Assembly (NCBI GenBank): GCA_019722365.1 | Contig: JADFUC010000833.1 | Location: forward strand, 45,663-109,662 | Length of the DNA: 64,000 nucleotides | Direction: 5' to 3' | Source of the DNA: Lithospermum erythrorhizon | Lineage: Eukaryota; Streptophyta; Magnoliopsida; Boraginales; Boraginaceae | Made by a program: the position numbers and the translations under genes | The notes under the pieces: model-generated | The model's input: the letters and a program-made list of their open reading frames with translations, nothing else | Told to the model about the DNA's origin: nothing | Database searches by the model: none | In this document: positions 47,182 through 58,560 of the stretch, piece by piece | Layout: the number at the start of each line of letters is the position of its first letter | Position numbering within the stretch: the first letter of the stretch is position 1

Positions 47182-49439
47182 ATGTTGCCATCCAAGTGTT
47201 TTTCCAAACACTTAGAAAAATTTCCCAATTTCTTAATATATGTCATCCTAGAATGGTCCATCATATTTATATTGTTCATTGATGGCATTATCATATTTTG
47301 TTCCAATGAAGTTGCAAGATTATTTGGATTAACAAGACCTTGTTTGCTTTGTACAAGGTTTGATCACATTCTTGTTCCTAGGAACAAGAACTTCTTTTAT
47401 AATGATTCGATATGCGAGGAACATAAGAAGAATATATCGTCGCTCGCATATTGCGTTATGCATAAAAAATTGTCCAATATAAAAACCATGTGTGATGGTT
47501 GTCTCCTTTCATTTGCCTCAGAAAAGAATTCAGGTTGTGACAAATATAAGCATTTAGTGGGGACATTGGACAAAGATATTGAGACATTTGTTGAAGATAA
47601 CAAGAAATCAAGAAATAGGGAAGAAATAAATGTGCAATATGAGAAGATTATTGGTGGTGAAAAATGTTCTTGTTGTGGTGAAACATTTAAGCCTAGAACT
47701 TCAACCAAATATGATAGAAGCAATTCAATAAAATCATCTTTTATTTCACAATCTCCCATTGCATCTCCCAGAGGACGTTTATGGAGAAGTGAGGAGTCTA
47801 ATGTTCTGCGTTGCAGTAGTCTCAAATTTGGTTCGAAAAATGAAGCAAATACTCCACGACACGAGGAAATCTCAACGGGTATTGTGTTTTGACCATGAAT
47901 AACTTTTTATTGTTTACGGATAAATATGTAGTAACTTTTATGATATAATTATGGAGTTTATCAATGGTCGAACCTGTAACTCGTTTAAAAAAAACGTTGA
48001 GTTTAATGGATTTTTTATTGTATTCTTTTTGAAATTAATCTCTTGATGGTGACTATAAATACTTTCTATGAGGCTATAGTAGAAATGAACCATGCATGGA
48101 TGGATTTGATATTAGAAAAGATGAAGAATCTTGTGGTACATCGACTAAATTTCATACAAATCATTTGGATGAATTAGGTTTACCTTTGTATCGATTTCTC
48201 TTCGTTTGGTTGTGATAATGTATGTGCAGTGTTTATATGGTTTGGTTCAACAACAGGTAGAGAAGATTTCAAAGGTACTGATGCTGCTGCTCCAGTTGTT
48301 CATGATTCTGAGGGTCTTAATGAGGATAGAACTCCTATGTCCAGAAGAGCTAATAGATTTTTTGGAATACCATTCTCTGAATCTGCTAATACGACTCCTA
48401 GGTTTCGAATGATTGGAAATCTCTCACATGATGATCAGGTAGAACTTGTTCCGGGGCCTAATGATGCTGGTGGCTCGATGAATGAAATGGATGGAGATCA
48501 CATTATTAATCGATTGAAAAAAGAAGTTCGTTTGGATCGCAGATCTCTAATCGAATTGTATATGGAATTAGACGAAGAAAGAAATGCTTCTGCTGTTGCA
48601 GCAGATGAAGCTATGGCTATGATAACTAGATTGCAAGCAGAAAAGGCAGCTATGCACATGGAGGCCTTACAGTATCAAAGGATGATGGAAGAGCAGGCAG
48701 AATATGACCAAGAAGCGCTTCAAGCGATGAAAGAATTGGTCTTGAAAAGGGAGGATGAAATAGATGAATTGGAGTTTGAACTAGAGAATTACAGAGACAA
48801 ATGTGGTGAGCATATCAAGACAGTAGATAGTGAAGTAGATGCTGAAGAATACCATGAGATGAAATCACGGTCGTTTTCATCCTCGAGCGAAAAATCACAT
48901 CCGGGTAGTCCCAAGAAAAACCCCCAAATGGGAGAGATTGAGCATTGTACTCATGAAACTGTATCAGGTGGATTTGGTACTCAAGATGCATTAGCTTTCG
49001 ATTTCGAAGGCGAAAGATCATATCTTCTTGATTTGTTGAAGAACCTTGAGAAGAACATTGAGCAATCAAGTGAAGAATTGCCTTCTTCAAGCCCTGATAG
49101 AGGTAAGCATAATTTTGGTTAAGCCAAATGTAGTCCAAAACTAAAGTTTTTAGTCCTCATTACAATATTACATATCTAGTGTAGTCAGAACTAATTATGC
49201 TACATTATATGTTATGTTATGTGACAGAAACAGCACATAAGGCAACGCTTACTAGAGAAATGTCGACGATTAGGGAGAGGTTAAGAGCGTTGGAAGCAGA
49301 AAGTGGCTTCTTGAGACGCGCTGCTATGACTATTCGGAAGGGTACCGAAGGGACGAAACTCCTGACAGAAATAGCTGAGCATTTGCGCATGCTTAGACAC
49401 TCTGCTGAAATGCCATCAGAGGAAGCAAACTTTTCCTGA
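47182..49439 (+). CDS. Myosin-binding protein (MyoB type), GTD-binding/DUF593 domain, 3-4 exons
   Basis: Exons 47182-47878, 48257-49102 and 49228-49439 join in frame with GT-AG sites (584 aa). A phase-neutral 105-nt exon at 48073-48177 would raise it to 619 aa. The large exon could also start at 48230 in the same phase. The N-terminus has one membrane anchor (residues ~17-40) and RPCLLCTRFDH, then Cys-rich motifs (YCVMHKKL, CDGCLLSFAS, CSCCGETF) typical of myosin-binding proteins. The large exon carries the coiled-coil GTD-binding (zein-binding) domain: INRLKKEVRLDRRSLIELYM, LDEERNASAVAADEAMAMI, YQRMMEEQAEYDQEALQAM. The last exon ends in a conserved coiled coil (RLRALEAESGFLRRA; LTEIAEHLRMLRHS). 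Such proteins tether myosin XI tails to endomembrane vesicles. Closest remembered kin are the probable myosin-binding proteins 4-6; the exact orthologue is uncertain. No break was seen. Confidence 0.9.
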
Positions 49440-49689
49440 TCAGTTGAGAACTACTCCATTGTAAATGGATCAAATCAGATGTTTTGCTTAATTGCTAATT
49501 GTATTCACATTACTATTTTGTAGTATTAAGATTACCAAATAGTCACTGTACAAATCCATCTATCTATCTATATATATAAAATCACGAGTTGTCTTAAGAG
49601 TTTGTTAAAAAGCTTTTGTAGTGAAATGGCCCAAATACCCTTATTACTTAAATAAAAAGGCTATAGTATAAATGTATAATATATAGGAT

Positions 49690-50640
49690 TACAAATGCAA
49701 ATAGAATTATTTTATTCTAGGGACTCTATTACAAGTTATATATGGTATGAAATTATAGGACTCTACGTAATAAAATTATTAAGTTTGATATAAAATTAGC
49801 ACATTATTTTTACTTGAATAATCAAAAGTATTATGTTAAGAATAATTCTCGATTAAACATATTAGCTATTTGCATAGTAATTCTATTCAAAAATTATACT
49901 TGTATAAAATAAGCGAGTTTAAAAATTGTCATCAAAGTTCAAGAATTTTTCCAATTTTTTTATTATTCAAAATATATAATGTTTTAAATCATCTTTCTGA
50001 TTAACATTATAATTTTGATTTGACATTACATAATATTTTCCATTTAGGATTTTAACTCAACCTTCAATTCTTTTAGAGAATGAGGGAGTATATTATATTA
50101 TGAAAAAATGGCTTACAAAATAATACGAATTAATTTATAAAGAATGCATAGTTCTTGCAAGGGGATGGAAACCATCATGCAAGAAAGGAATCATTAATAT
50201 AATACAACGCACCTACATAAAAAATCCATGTAAAAAAACATAAAGACTAGATTCTAACAGGAATTTACTTGACCGAAATAGATGCCAAAATAAAGCCGAG
50301 AAAAATAAAAATAAAAGACGGTTGGTTTGTATTTTAATGCACACGTATATTTTTAATTACCATCATTAAATAAACTACTACGTAAAATAATTACCATCAT
50401 ATAGTGTTCTACATGCAAATAGAATTATTTTATTGTAGAAACTCTATTACAAATTGTATATGGTCTGAAATCATAGGACTCTACTTAATAAAATTATTAA
50501 GTTTGATATAAAATTAACACATTATTTTTTTCTTGATTAATCAAAAGTATTATGTTAAGAATAATTCTACATTAAAAATATTAGCAATTTTCATATTTTT
50601 CTTCAAAAATTATACTTGTATAAAAATAATTGAGTTTATA
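49690..50640. repeat. Dispersed direct repeat, ~235-bp arms
   Basis: Sequence at about 49690-49925 recurs at 50411-50640: ATGCAAATAGAATTATTTTATT, AATAAAATTATTAAGTTTGA, AATCAAAAGTATTATGTTAA, CAAAAATTATACTTGTATAA. The arms have many substitutions. The ~490 bp between them shows no gene. It may be a pair of terminal repeats of a small non-autonomous element, but no TG..CA edges or target duplication were confirmed. Confidence 0.65.
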
Positions 50641-50944
50641 ATTAATAATTCACATATAATAATTAAAAATAGCATTGAAAAGAAAGGAGTATAAGTTAAA
50701 AAGTCGTTCTTGTCACAAGTTACTATGAAACCTCCTTTATTGTTTTACTTTAATATGGAGTATTATATAATATACGATCAACAATATTTAAAGTATTAAT
50801 ATAATCATATTTATAAAAATATTATAATTTATTATTGAATCGATATTACGTATATAAATTAGGATGACAGTTTATGAAGAAGGAAACCTCTATTATTATG
50901 TGAAATATGTATATCTACATATAATATTTTTAACTTACTTTACT

Positions 50945-51850
50945 GTTAATATGATAATTTTGATTCAAAACAAAGTTGTATATCAATTATTAAGATCATA
51001 AAATTTAATAATTTTGACTATTAAAAAATATGTTAGCCATGAAGTTAATAAGTATGTAGTAATCATAAGTTATCAATTTTATTGGTGGAGTTATAAATAA
51101 TTGTGACTATTGAAAAAGAAAATTGAACGATCTTTTAGAGAAAAATACCATATTTAGTAATTATAAATTTTAAATTTTGGTGGTTGAGTTTTAAATAATT
51201 TTAACAATTGAAAAAGAAAATCCATGAACATTTTATCTTCATATTTTTTAGTTTTGTCGGTTGAGTTTTAAATAATTTTGTTTTGAGCAAAAAAAATTGA
51301 GCGATCTTTTAGACATGGATGTGAAATTTAGTATTTTTAAATTTTAAATTTTGGTGGTTGAATTTTAAATAATTTTAACTATTTAAAAATAAAATAAAAT
51401 AACCTTTTAGAGATGGAGGTAGTATATGATGTTTTCATAATTTTAAGTTTTGGTTGTTGAGCTTTAAAAAAATTTGACTATTGAAAAAAAAATGATCTTT
51501 TAGAGCTGAGTTTAGTATATAGTATTCATAATTTAGTGGTTAAGTACTTAATAATTTTGACTATTGAAAAATAAAATCGAACAACCTTTTAGAGATGGGG
51601 GGTAGTATATAATATTCATAATCTTGAAATTTTGTTGGTTGAGATTTAAATAATTTTGATTGTTGTTCTTAATAATTTTGACTATTGAAAAAGAAAATCG
51701 AACAACCTTTTCAAGATGGATAGTATATAATATTCATAATTTTGATTGGTTGGGATTTAAACAATTTTATTATTGAAAAATAAATTTTTTCAATCTTTTT
51801 AGAATAAATTTAGTATCTTAGTATTCATAATTTTATATTTAAATGATTGA
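50945..51850. repeat. Diverged ~100-bp tandem array 1
   Basis: About eight to nine units, each with GTTGAGTTTTAAATAATTTT, GACTATTGAAAAA.AAA, 'GA(A)C(A/G)A(T/C)CTTTTAGAGATGGA', 'AGTATATAGTATTCATAA' and 'AATTTTGGTGG'. Unit length varies from about 80 to 105 bp. The array opens with an ATAATTTTGATTCAAA leader also found at the head of array 2. Confidence 0.75.
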
Positions 51851-52559
51851 AAAAGTATATTGGTATTTAGTTAGATTTCTCAAAAGGCAAAGGATCGTTA
51901 ATTTCTTGGAATGATCGTAATTGTCTTTAGGAATAATACTGAGGCAATGAACATATACAAATGTCTTAGATGATCATAATTGTCTTAGTATTTCTTTACG
52001 AAATAGAAGAATAACTCAAATAATTTTATTTGAGAGTTAATGAAGGGTATAATTGTATTATTTTAATAAATTTTAATATAACTAAAAGACTACAAATACT
52101 AGACAAATCCAATAATAAAAAATTCAACGTGTATAAGTTATCTCAATATAGGACTCTACCATATATAATCCTAAGTTGACATTAGATTTAAGAGATTTAA
52201 AAATAATCGAAAATACGTATATTGCTTAAGCTGAACATACACTTTAGCAATTTGTTGAATAAATCTACTCGAGAACTCGAGTAATATTTCTAGAAAGGGC
52301 TCTGAAGTTTTGTGCAAATCATATTTATTAAGTTGCCTCCAGAAATATCAATTAATAATGTCTGACTAAAATATATTCTTATAAAATCTACACTTATGAC
52401 ACGTAGGGTTGTAGTTAGAATATCGATGCGAAGTATTTTCATGAAAATTTGTGAATGACTTTTTAAATATTAATTCTCAAAATTTTTATGAAATTTTGTA
52501 GATGATTTTGTGAAGTATATCAATATATAGTATTTTCTATCTAATCTCTTATTAACATA

Positions 52560-52700
52560 CTACCTCCATCCCAAATTATATGTCTACTTTTCCTAAAATG
52601 AAAATCTTAAAATTAGTAATGGAATAATGTAAGGTAAATTTGAATTTTTCTAAAACTTTGTGTAAAAGTAAAGTGGTCAAACAAAATGGGATGGAGGGAG
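52560..52700. mobile_element. Stowaway-type MITE 1
   Basis: 141 bp with terminal inverted repeats (CTACCTCCATCCCA and TGGGATGGAGGGAG, 13 of 14 complementary) flanked by TA on both sides (52558-52559 and 52701-52702). This is the Stowaway signature (Tc1/mariner-derived). Non-coding. Confidence 0.85.
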
Positions 52701-52702
52701 TA

Positions 52703-53480
52703 ATAATTTTGATTCAAATCAAAGTCATCTTGTCAATCAATTAAGATCATAAAGTTTGTTAATATTTTTTATTGAAAAAAAAAAATTGAGCAAGCTCTTA
52801 GAAATGAAAGTAGCAAGAGTATAGTAATCATAAGTTTTAAATTTTGTTGGTTGAGTTTTAACAATTGTGACTATTGAAAAAGAAAGTTGAATGATCGTTT
52901 AGAGATGGACGTAGTATGTAGTATTAATAAATTTTTAATCTTGGTGGTTAATTTTTTGACTATTGAAAAGAAATCGAACAAATTTTTAGAGATGACAACA
53001 TGCACTACTCCCTCCATCACTATTTCATAGGAATATTTTTCTTTTCTGAAAATCAATAAATTGGTTCATGTTGTAATTTAAAAATAGAGGAAAAATCAAG
53101 TTTGTGAGAAATAGTTGAGTCTGCCTAAAACATTGTATAAAAGTAAACCTTCCCAACAAAAAGTGATGGAGGAAGTATTCATAAATTTTGAGTATCAAAT
53201 AAGAATTTTGACTACTACTGAAAAGAAAATTGAACGAACTTTTAGAGAGAAATTTAGTATGTAGTTATTTATAAATTTTGAATTTTGGCGGTCCAATTTT
53301 AAGTACTTTTGATTATTAAAAAAAAATCATACAACCTTTTAGATATGGAGGAGTGGTATGTAGCATTCATAATTTTTGAATTTTATTGATTGAAGTTTGG
53401 ATAATTTTGACTATAGAAAAGAAAATTTGCATGTTCTTTTAAAGATGAATTTAATATGTAGTATTCATAAATTTTGAATT
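52703..53480. repeat. Diverged ~100-bp tandem array 2, interrupted by a MITE
   Basis: It has the same leader (AATTTTGATTCAAATCAAAG) and the same unit type as array 1, about six units. The array is broken by a Stowaway MITE at 53008-53175, with array units on both sides. Confidence 0.7.
53008..53175. mobile_element. Stowaway-type MITE 2, inside tandem array 2
   Basis: 168 bp beginning CTCCCTCCATCACT and ending AGTGATGGAGGAAG, with TA on both sides (53006-53007 and 53176-53177). Inverted ends and TA duplication fit Stowaway. Non-coding. Confidence 0.85.
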
Positions 53481-53569
53481 TGATAGTTGAAAAATTAATT
53501 GATTATTTACTTAGAATTTTTTAAATAATTATATATATGAATTATTTATTTGGGATTATCTGCTTGACA

Positions 53570-53720
53570 ATAATATAATAAGCATTGAACATTGAGAAAT
53601 GTGTTAGATGATCGCGATTATTTAATTACCTCTATATAAAATTAATAATATAATAAGCATTGAACATTGAGAAATGTGTTAGATGATCGCGATTATTTAA
53701 TTACCTCTATATAAAATTAA
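53570..53720. repeat. Perfect 75-bp tandem duplication
   Basis: The 75-bp unit that includes AGCATTGAACATTGAGAAAT and ATCGCGATTATTTAATTACC occurs twice head to tail, with AGCATT at 53581 and 53656. No base difference was seen between the units. Confidence 0.93.
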
Positions 53721-54119
53721 AGAATTTGTAGTATGAGAGAATGGTAATTGAATGCATGAACATATTTCTTTAAATGATCTACTTAAAAGTATAATGACAA
53801 AAATTATAGTATCTCATATCATTAAAAAATATTTGAGTTCAATTTTTTTATATAATGAAGTTTAAAAAATGAAATAACCTGTTCCTTACAATTATTGCGT
53901 GTTGATAATTATATAAAGTTTTAGGTGAGTATTTAGGAATTGAAATTAAAAAATTTCGAGTTGAGTAGTAGAGAATTGACAAATGGGTTGGTGGTATATT
54001 TAGGTTTGTGGTGGGACTGGGAATAGTATAAATAATTTTGGAATAATATCGATATATCCAAAATGAGTATGAGATGAGTAGTAATATATGCCTCGGGGAA
54101 TATATGATAAATCGATTTC

Positions 54120-56310
54120 GTTGATTTAAGTGCGGAAAGGTGTAAAATTAGCAGAAACCAAGCGGAACTTAAATTTCTTCTAAATATCGCCTACACATTA
54201 TCTCATCCTCATCAAAACCTTCTTTCCCTCTTTGGCGAAAAATTTGACTCTGCCCCCATAAATTTTCTTGAATTTCATCGATTGTCGGCTTAAACTTCGA
54301 ATCGAAGTGGTGGATTTGCTTCTCCTCATCGTCTCATCATATCTAGGTAGAAAGATCAAATATTTTTAGATATTTCTTGAGTATTGAGAGTTGACTTTAT
54401 GGATTTTGTTTGCACCCAGATCTTGAATTTATTATGGCATAGAAATGTTATCGAGTATCGTATAGGGGATTAAGCGGTGATTTGAGTGATTATTGGGGTT
54501 AGAAAGTGGTGTAAAGTTGAGGGTTGACTTTTATTGACTTTTCTTGGTAACTTTTAAATTGTATGAGGTTAGAGAACTTTTAATATAGTTATTTTGGGTA
54601 TAGGAGTATTGGTTTGGATATCGATAGGGAGAGAGATTGGGTTGAAAGTTTGGGGAAAGGATTCGTATAGCATTTAGCGTTTGAATTGGAGGTTTGTATT
54701 TAATGGATTAATTAGTTGTCAATTGATTGTTGGATTGATTAAAGATGCTCTTAAAGTGTTGTGTTGGGGTAATAAGGCGATGACCGAATATTGAGATTTT
54801 ACGAAGTTGGCGATTAGAATGTAGTTATGTTGGAATATTAAAAGTGTATACCAATCTTGGGGATAGGATGATTGCTAAGGGTTGTAAATTTGAATCGTGA
54901 GACGTGGTATAACACTCGGGGTTTATATAGATGCTAAAAAGAAGTTGTCCTGAAATGTGTTGTAATGTATAATTTCCTTGAATAGAGTTGAGCTTTGGAT
55001 GCAGCACGAGGGCCGCCTAGAGTCATTTATTCTTGCTTTTTGGGCTCGAGGTGGTACAAATCTCACGATGGGGACTTTTCATATATATTATGTTGTATAT
55101 ATTACGTGTGATATCTTGGGGATTGATAGAATATGTGTATTGTGTGATTATGATTCATATCAATGCGATATTAGTGATTATGATTTATATCGTGGATAAT
55201 TTGAATATGATTCATGTTATGAAATTTTGTGTGTTGTGTCTTGTGTGGGCGTGATGGCGTGTGTTTGATTGCTTTGTGTGTTACTTGCGGGCGGTGAGGC
55301 CCAAGCCCAGGGAGGTTTGGTGTGGTGTGCATATTGTGTGGGTAGCCAGTGATTCGGGGAGGTTTGGTGTGATATGCACATTGAGGAATATGGCCTCGGT
55401 CGGGAGGATGGGAGGTGGGAGGCCTCGCTCACGATTATGTGGAGGTGGATTCTGTATGTGTATTATTTGGAGGTGGATTCATGTGTATTATTTGGGCATT
55501 GGATTCACCGTGTGTGTATTATTTGGAGGTAGATTCTTCATGTGTGTGTATTATGTGGAGGTGGATTCCTCGTGTGTGTGTATTGGAGGTGGATTCGTTG
55601 ATGCCTTTTGTGTCTTTGGCTGTTTCCACTTGAATGAATATCGTTAAGTATGATTATAAGCTCGCATGTGTATATAGTATTATGTAACATCGTATAAGAG
55701 GATTCTATGTGAGTTGTGAATTTTATTCATTGTGGCACAGTTGTGTATAAGCATATGTTATTTATATAAGTATGAATATGTATATGTGGGGATCAAGTAC
55801 GTGAGTATTTGTATTCAACTAGAACTGGCAAATTTGACTCCACTATTCTCCCCATGGGCGGGAGGCGTTTATACAGGTTCCTAAGAGGTTGATGAGGTTG
55901 TTGAAGAGGCTGCGTTGATGAGGCTGATTGGAGAATAAGTAGATGAGGCGGTGGGTGGCATAGGAATTCCTCATCCCGATCGTTTCTATAACGTTGTCGA
56001 TTTGTATATTGTTAGACTTGAGTGTGTATTTCATTGAAGTGCAGTTTTCATCTTTTTCGCATGTTGTATTTTGGATGCTTGTGTATCTTTTTGAGTTGTA
56101 TAATTAAAAATTTAATTTATTATAATAAGTTCGTTGTTTTATTGTATATATTTGTTAGTTCACCACGATGGACAAAGTTTATTATTATTATTATTAATGT
56201 CAAATAAGAAGTCTTTTTATGTTGTTATGCATCGTCGGTGACTACGGTGTGCAGTTGTTGATGACGCTTAACGCCAGGCGGCCGATGCAGGCGAGTAAGA
56301 TTACAAAATA
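54120..56310 (+). mobile_element. Gypsy-type LTR, probably solo
   Basis: The organisation resembles the Gypsy-type LTR at 6.5-9.85 kb: a C/T-rich leader (54190-54345), a long T/G-rich stretch with 'TTGACTTT..TTGACTTTT' blocks, and an end with TGACGCTTAACGCCAGGCGGCCGATGCAGG (compare TCAGCGCCGAGGGGCCAGCGCAGG at 9795-9820). No pol remains adjoin it, so it is likely a solo LTR. Edges are approximate and chance open frames inside were discounted. Confidence 0.45.
55438..55600. repeat. GGAGGTGGATTC minisatellite
   Basis: About six imperfect units of 25-35 bp: (T)GGAGGTGGATTC followed by a run of TGTGTGTGTATTATTT. Units are at about 55440, 55468, 55525, 55556 and 55585, with a variant near 55496. 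It lies inside the Gypsy-type LTR. Confidence 0.8.
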
Positions 56311-57234
56311 GGTACATGATATTTTCAGTTTTGATGATTTCATAGTTTTAGAGAAATATTATTCTTTAGAATTAATATATACAAATTATTTTTTACACAA
56401 TTTAATTTCTTTATAATAACTTTTTGTTAGCCTTTATAACATAATAAAAATCATAGACGCTTGCTCTTGTTACTAGTTATTAACAAAAGTATAAAGACAA
56501 TATTTTCTCCCACTAGCACAAATTATTTTGAGTATAGCTAAGTCCTTTGAGCAATTAGTTTCACAAGTTATTATCATGTCGAATTTTGTGTTCATATTGA
56601 TGCTTATCTAGTGGATAATTTAATTCGATTTGGTTTGGTTTAGTTTGTTATCTTTATCGTGACACTATCATTGTAATTTCAAGATTTACTAGTCTTAATT
56701 TCATCCTCCTCTTGTGCTAGTGCTTTCGATTTCTAGCTCCATAGTCCCCAATATTAAATCTTGGATTTTCTCCTCCATCCTCTCAAGTCTCAACCCAAGA
56801 AGAAGGAAGCATTTCTTGAAGACATTTTGACAAGAATTTAGCCATTCCAATATTAGAGACATTCTATGCAATTTAACCTTCTACTAACATAGTGAGATTG
56901 ATAAAGAATATTAGATATAATTGTTAGGATAATTATGAAAATATCATTCTTCATATTTGAATTAATGAGGTTGTTATGATTGTGATTTAGGAGTGATTCC
57001 TATCGAAATGATGTCTTTTTGATATGGCTATCGAATTTTTTTTTTCATTATTCATCTATAAATAGGCGATATGTGACATGTCGATATGACATCATTAAAG
57101 CTACACAACATGAACTCATTTTATTCTCCATGGGGTCTAAGTATTCTAATGGTTTCAAAATTACAAGTGTTTTATTTATATTTGGAACGGTTAGCAGTTT
57201 TGTCCCCCAGAAGTGAAAAAAAATTTATAGCAAA
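56311..57234. other. AT-rich stretch without a gene
   Basis: No supported gene or element. It may include the upstream region of the AAA-ATPase pseudogene that follows. Confidence 0.45.
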
Positions 57235-58560
57235 AAGCAATAATCAGGATTAAAAGCATTCTTGTATCCTTATATCCAGATTTCTATCCATGAATTCATA
57301 GGAAAGTAACATGAAATCTCATAGAGCTTACAGCATAATTGAGGCCTATTTAAGTGAAACTAGTGCAAAAACTGCAAAGAGGCTGAGAAAGCTGAGCTGA
57401 GTGAAAAAACCAATAAGTTTGTTTTGAGTATGAATGAATATGAGAAGGTAAGTGATAGGTTCGTGGCATCAAAGTTTGGTGGATTTCAGGGACATTGATT
57501 TCGTCGAATGAAGTTCGATGGACTCTGGATACAAGCGGGAACCGGATAGGCGTTACTATAAGGTGATGTTCCATAACAAATACAGGGAAATGATTACTGA
57601 GGGTTACTTGGAGCATGTGATTAAGAGAGGGAGAGAAATGAAAGCTAGAAACATACATAGAAAATTGTATACAAACAATGGACATAGCGAGTCATTATGG
57701 AGCCATATTTTGTTTGAGCATCCAGCTACATTTGACACATTGGCTATGGAGCCATGGAAAGCAAGAAGAATCATCGAAGACGGGAGCGTTCGCGAAAAGT
57801 AAGGACTATTATTCAAGAATTGTAGAGCATGGAAAGAGGGTACCTCCTCTACGGTCCACCAGGCACAGGGAAATCAATGTGTGACAATGGCAAACCTGTT
57901 GGAATACGACTTATATGATATTGAACTGACTTCTGTAAGGGACAATACAGAGCTGAGGCGACTCCTTTACTGATACAACAAATAAGTCGTTATAGTCATT
58001 AGAGGTATTGATTGCTCATTAGATCTCACAGGGCAGAGAAAGGGCAAAACCGGAACCTGGGAAGAGAACAAAAGAGAAGATGGGAGTAGCAAAGTTACAC
58101 TCTCAGGACTCCTCAACTTCATAGATGGACTTTGGTCTTCTTATTGGAGGGAGAAAAGACTCATTGTTTTTCACAACAAATCGTGTGGGCAAGCTTGATC
58201 CTGCTCTTACAAGAAGGAAGAATGAACAAACATATTTGAACTAGTTTATTGCAACTTTGAGGGGTTTAAGGTTCTTTAAAACATGAATCTAGAAGGCGAA
58301 AAACACCCATTGTTCCTAAGTTGAACGGTTGATGACAGAAACCGTTACCCTACTGATGTTGCAGAGAACCTTATGCCTAAATCGCCCAACGAAGGCAGCG
58401 AATAAATGTCTCAAGCTTGCCTTATTCCAAGCCATGGAAGAAGCAAATACTAAGCAACAACGGGAGAAAATAATATACTGAAGAAGGAAGAATTGAGGTA
58501 AGATAAGGCACAAAATTCACCAGCAGTAGTCCTAGAAAGGCACCAACCACATGAAGATTG
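57235..58560 (+). pseudogene. AAA-ATPase (BCS1-like / AATP1-like) pseudogene
   Basis: Frame-shifted pieces follow the order of plant membrane AAA-ATPases (mitochondrial BCS1-like group). N-terminal: YIQISIHEF and HRAYSIIEAYLSETSAKTAKR (57280-57385). Middle: RRYYKVMFHNKYREMITEGY, KLYTNNGHSESLWSHILFEH, ATFDTLAMEPWK (57545-57765). Walker A GPPGTGKS is intact at 57854-57877. The Walker B acidic pair is changed (VIRGIDC for the usual VIEDIDC, near 57998-58018). Then KVTLSGLLNFIDGLW, TTNRVGKLDPAL and a C-terminal DVAENLMPKSP remnant (58350-58390). Many stops and single-base shifts separate these. It is intronless, as are many members of this family, so age by decay rather than retroposition is possible. 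It cannot make active protein. Confidence 0.88.

Noticed and set aside
55261..55647. A 128-codon Cys/Gly/Val-rich open frame that might look like a small cysteine-rich protein
   Set aside because: It is produced by the GGAGGTGGATTC/TGTGTG minisatellite inside an LTR, with no signal peptide or spliced context.
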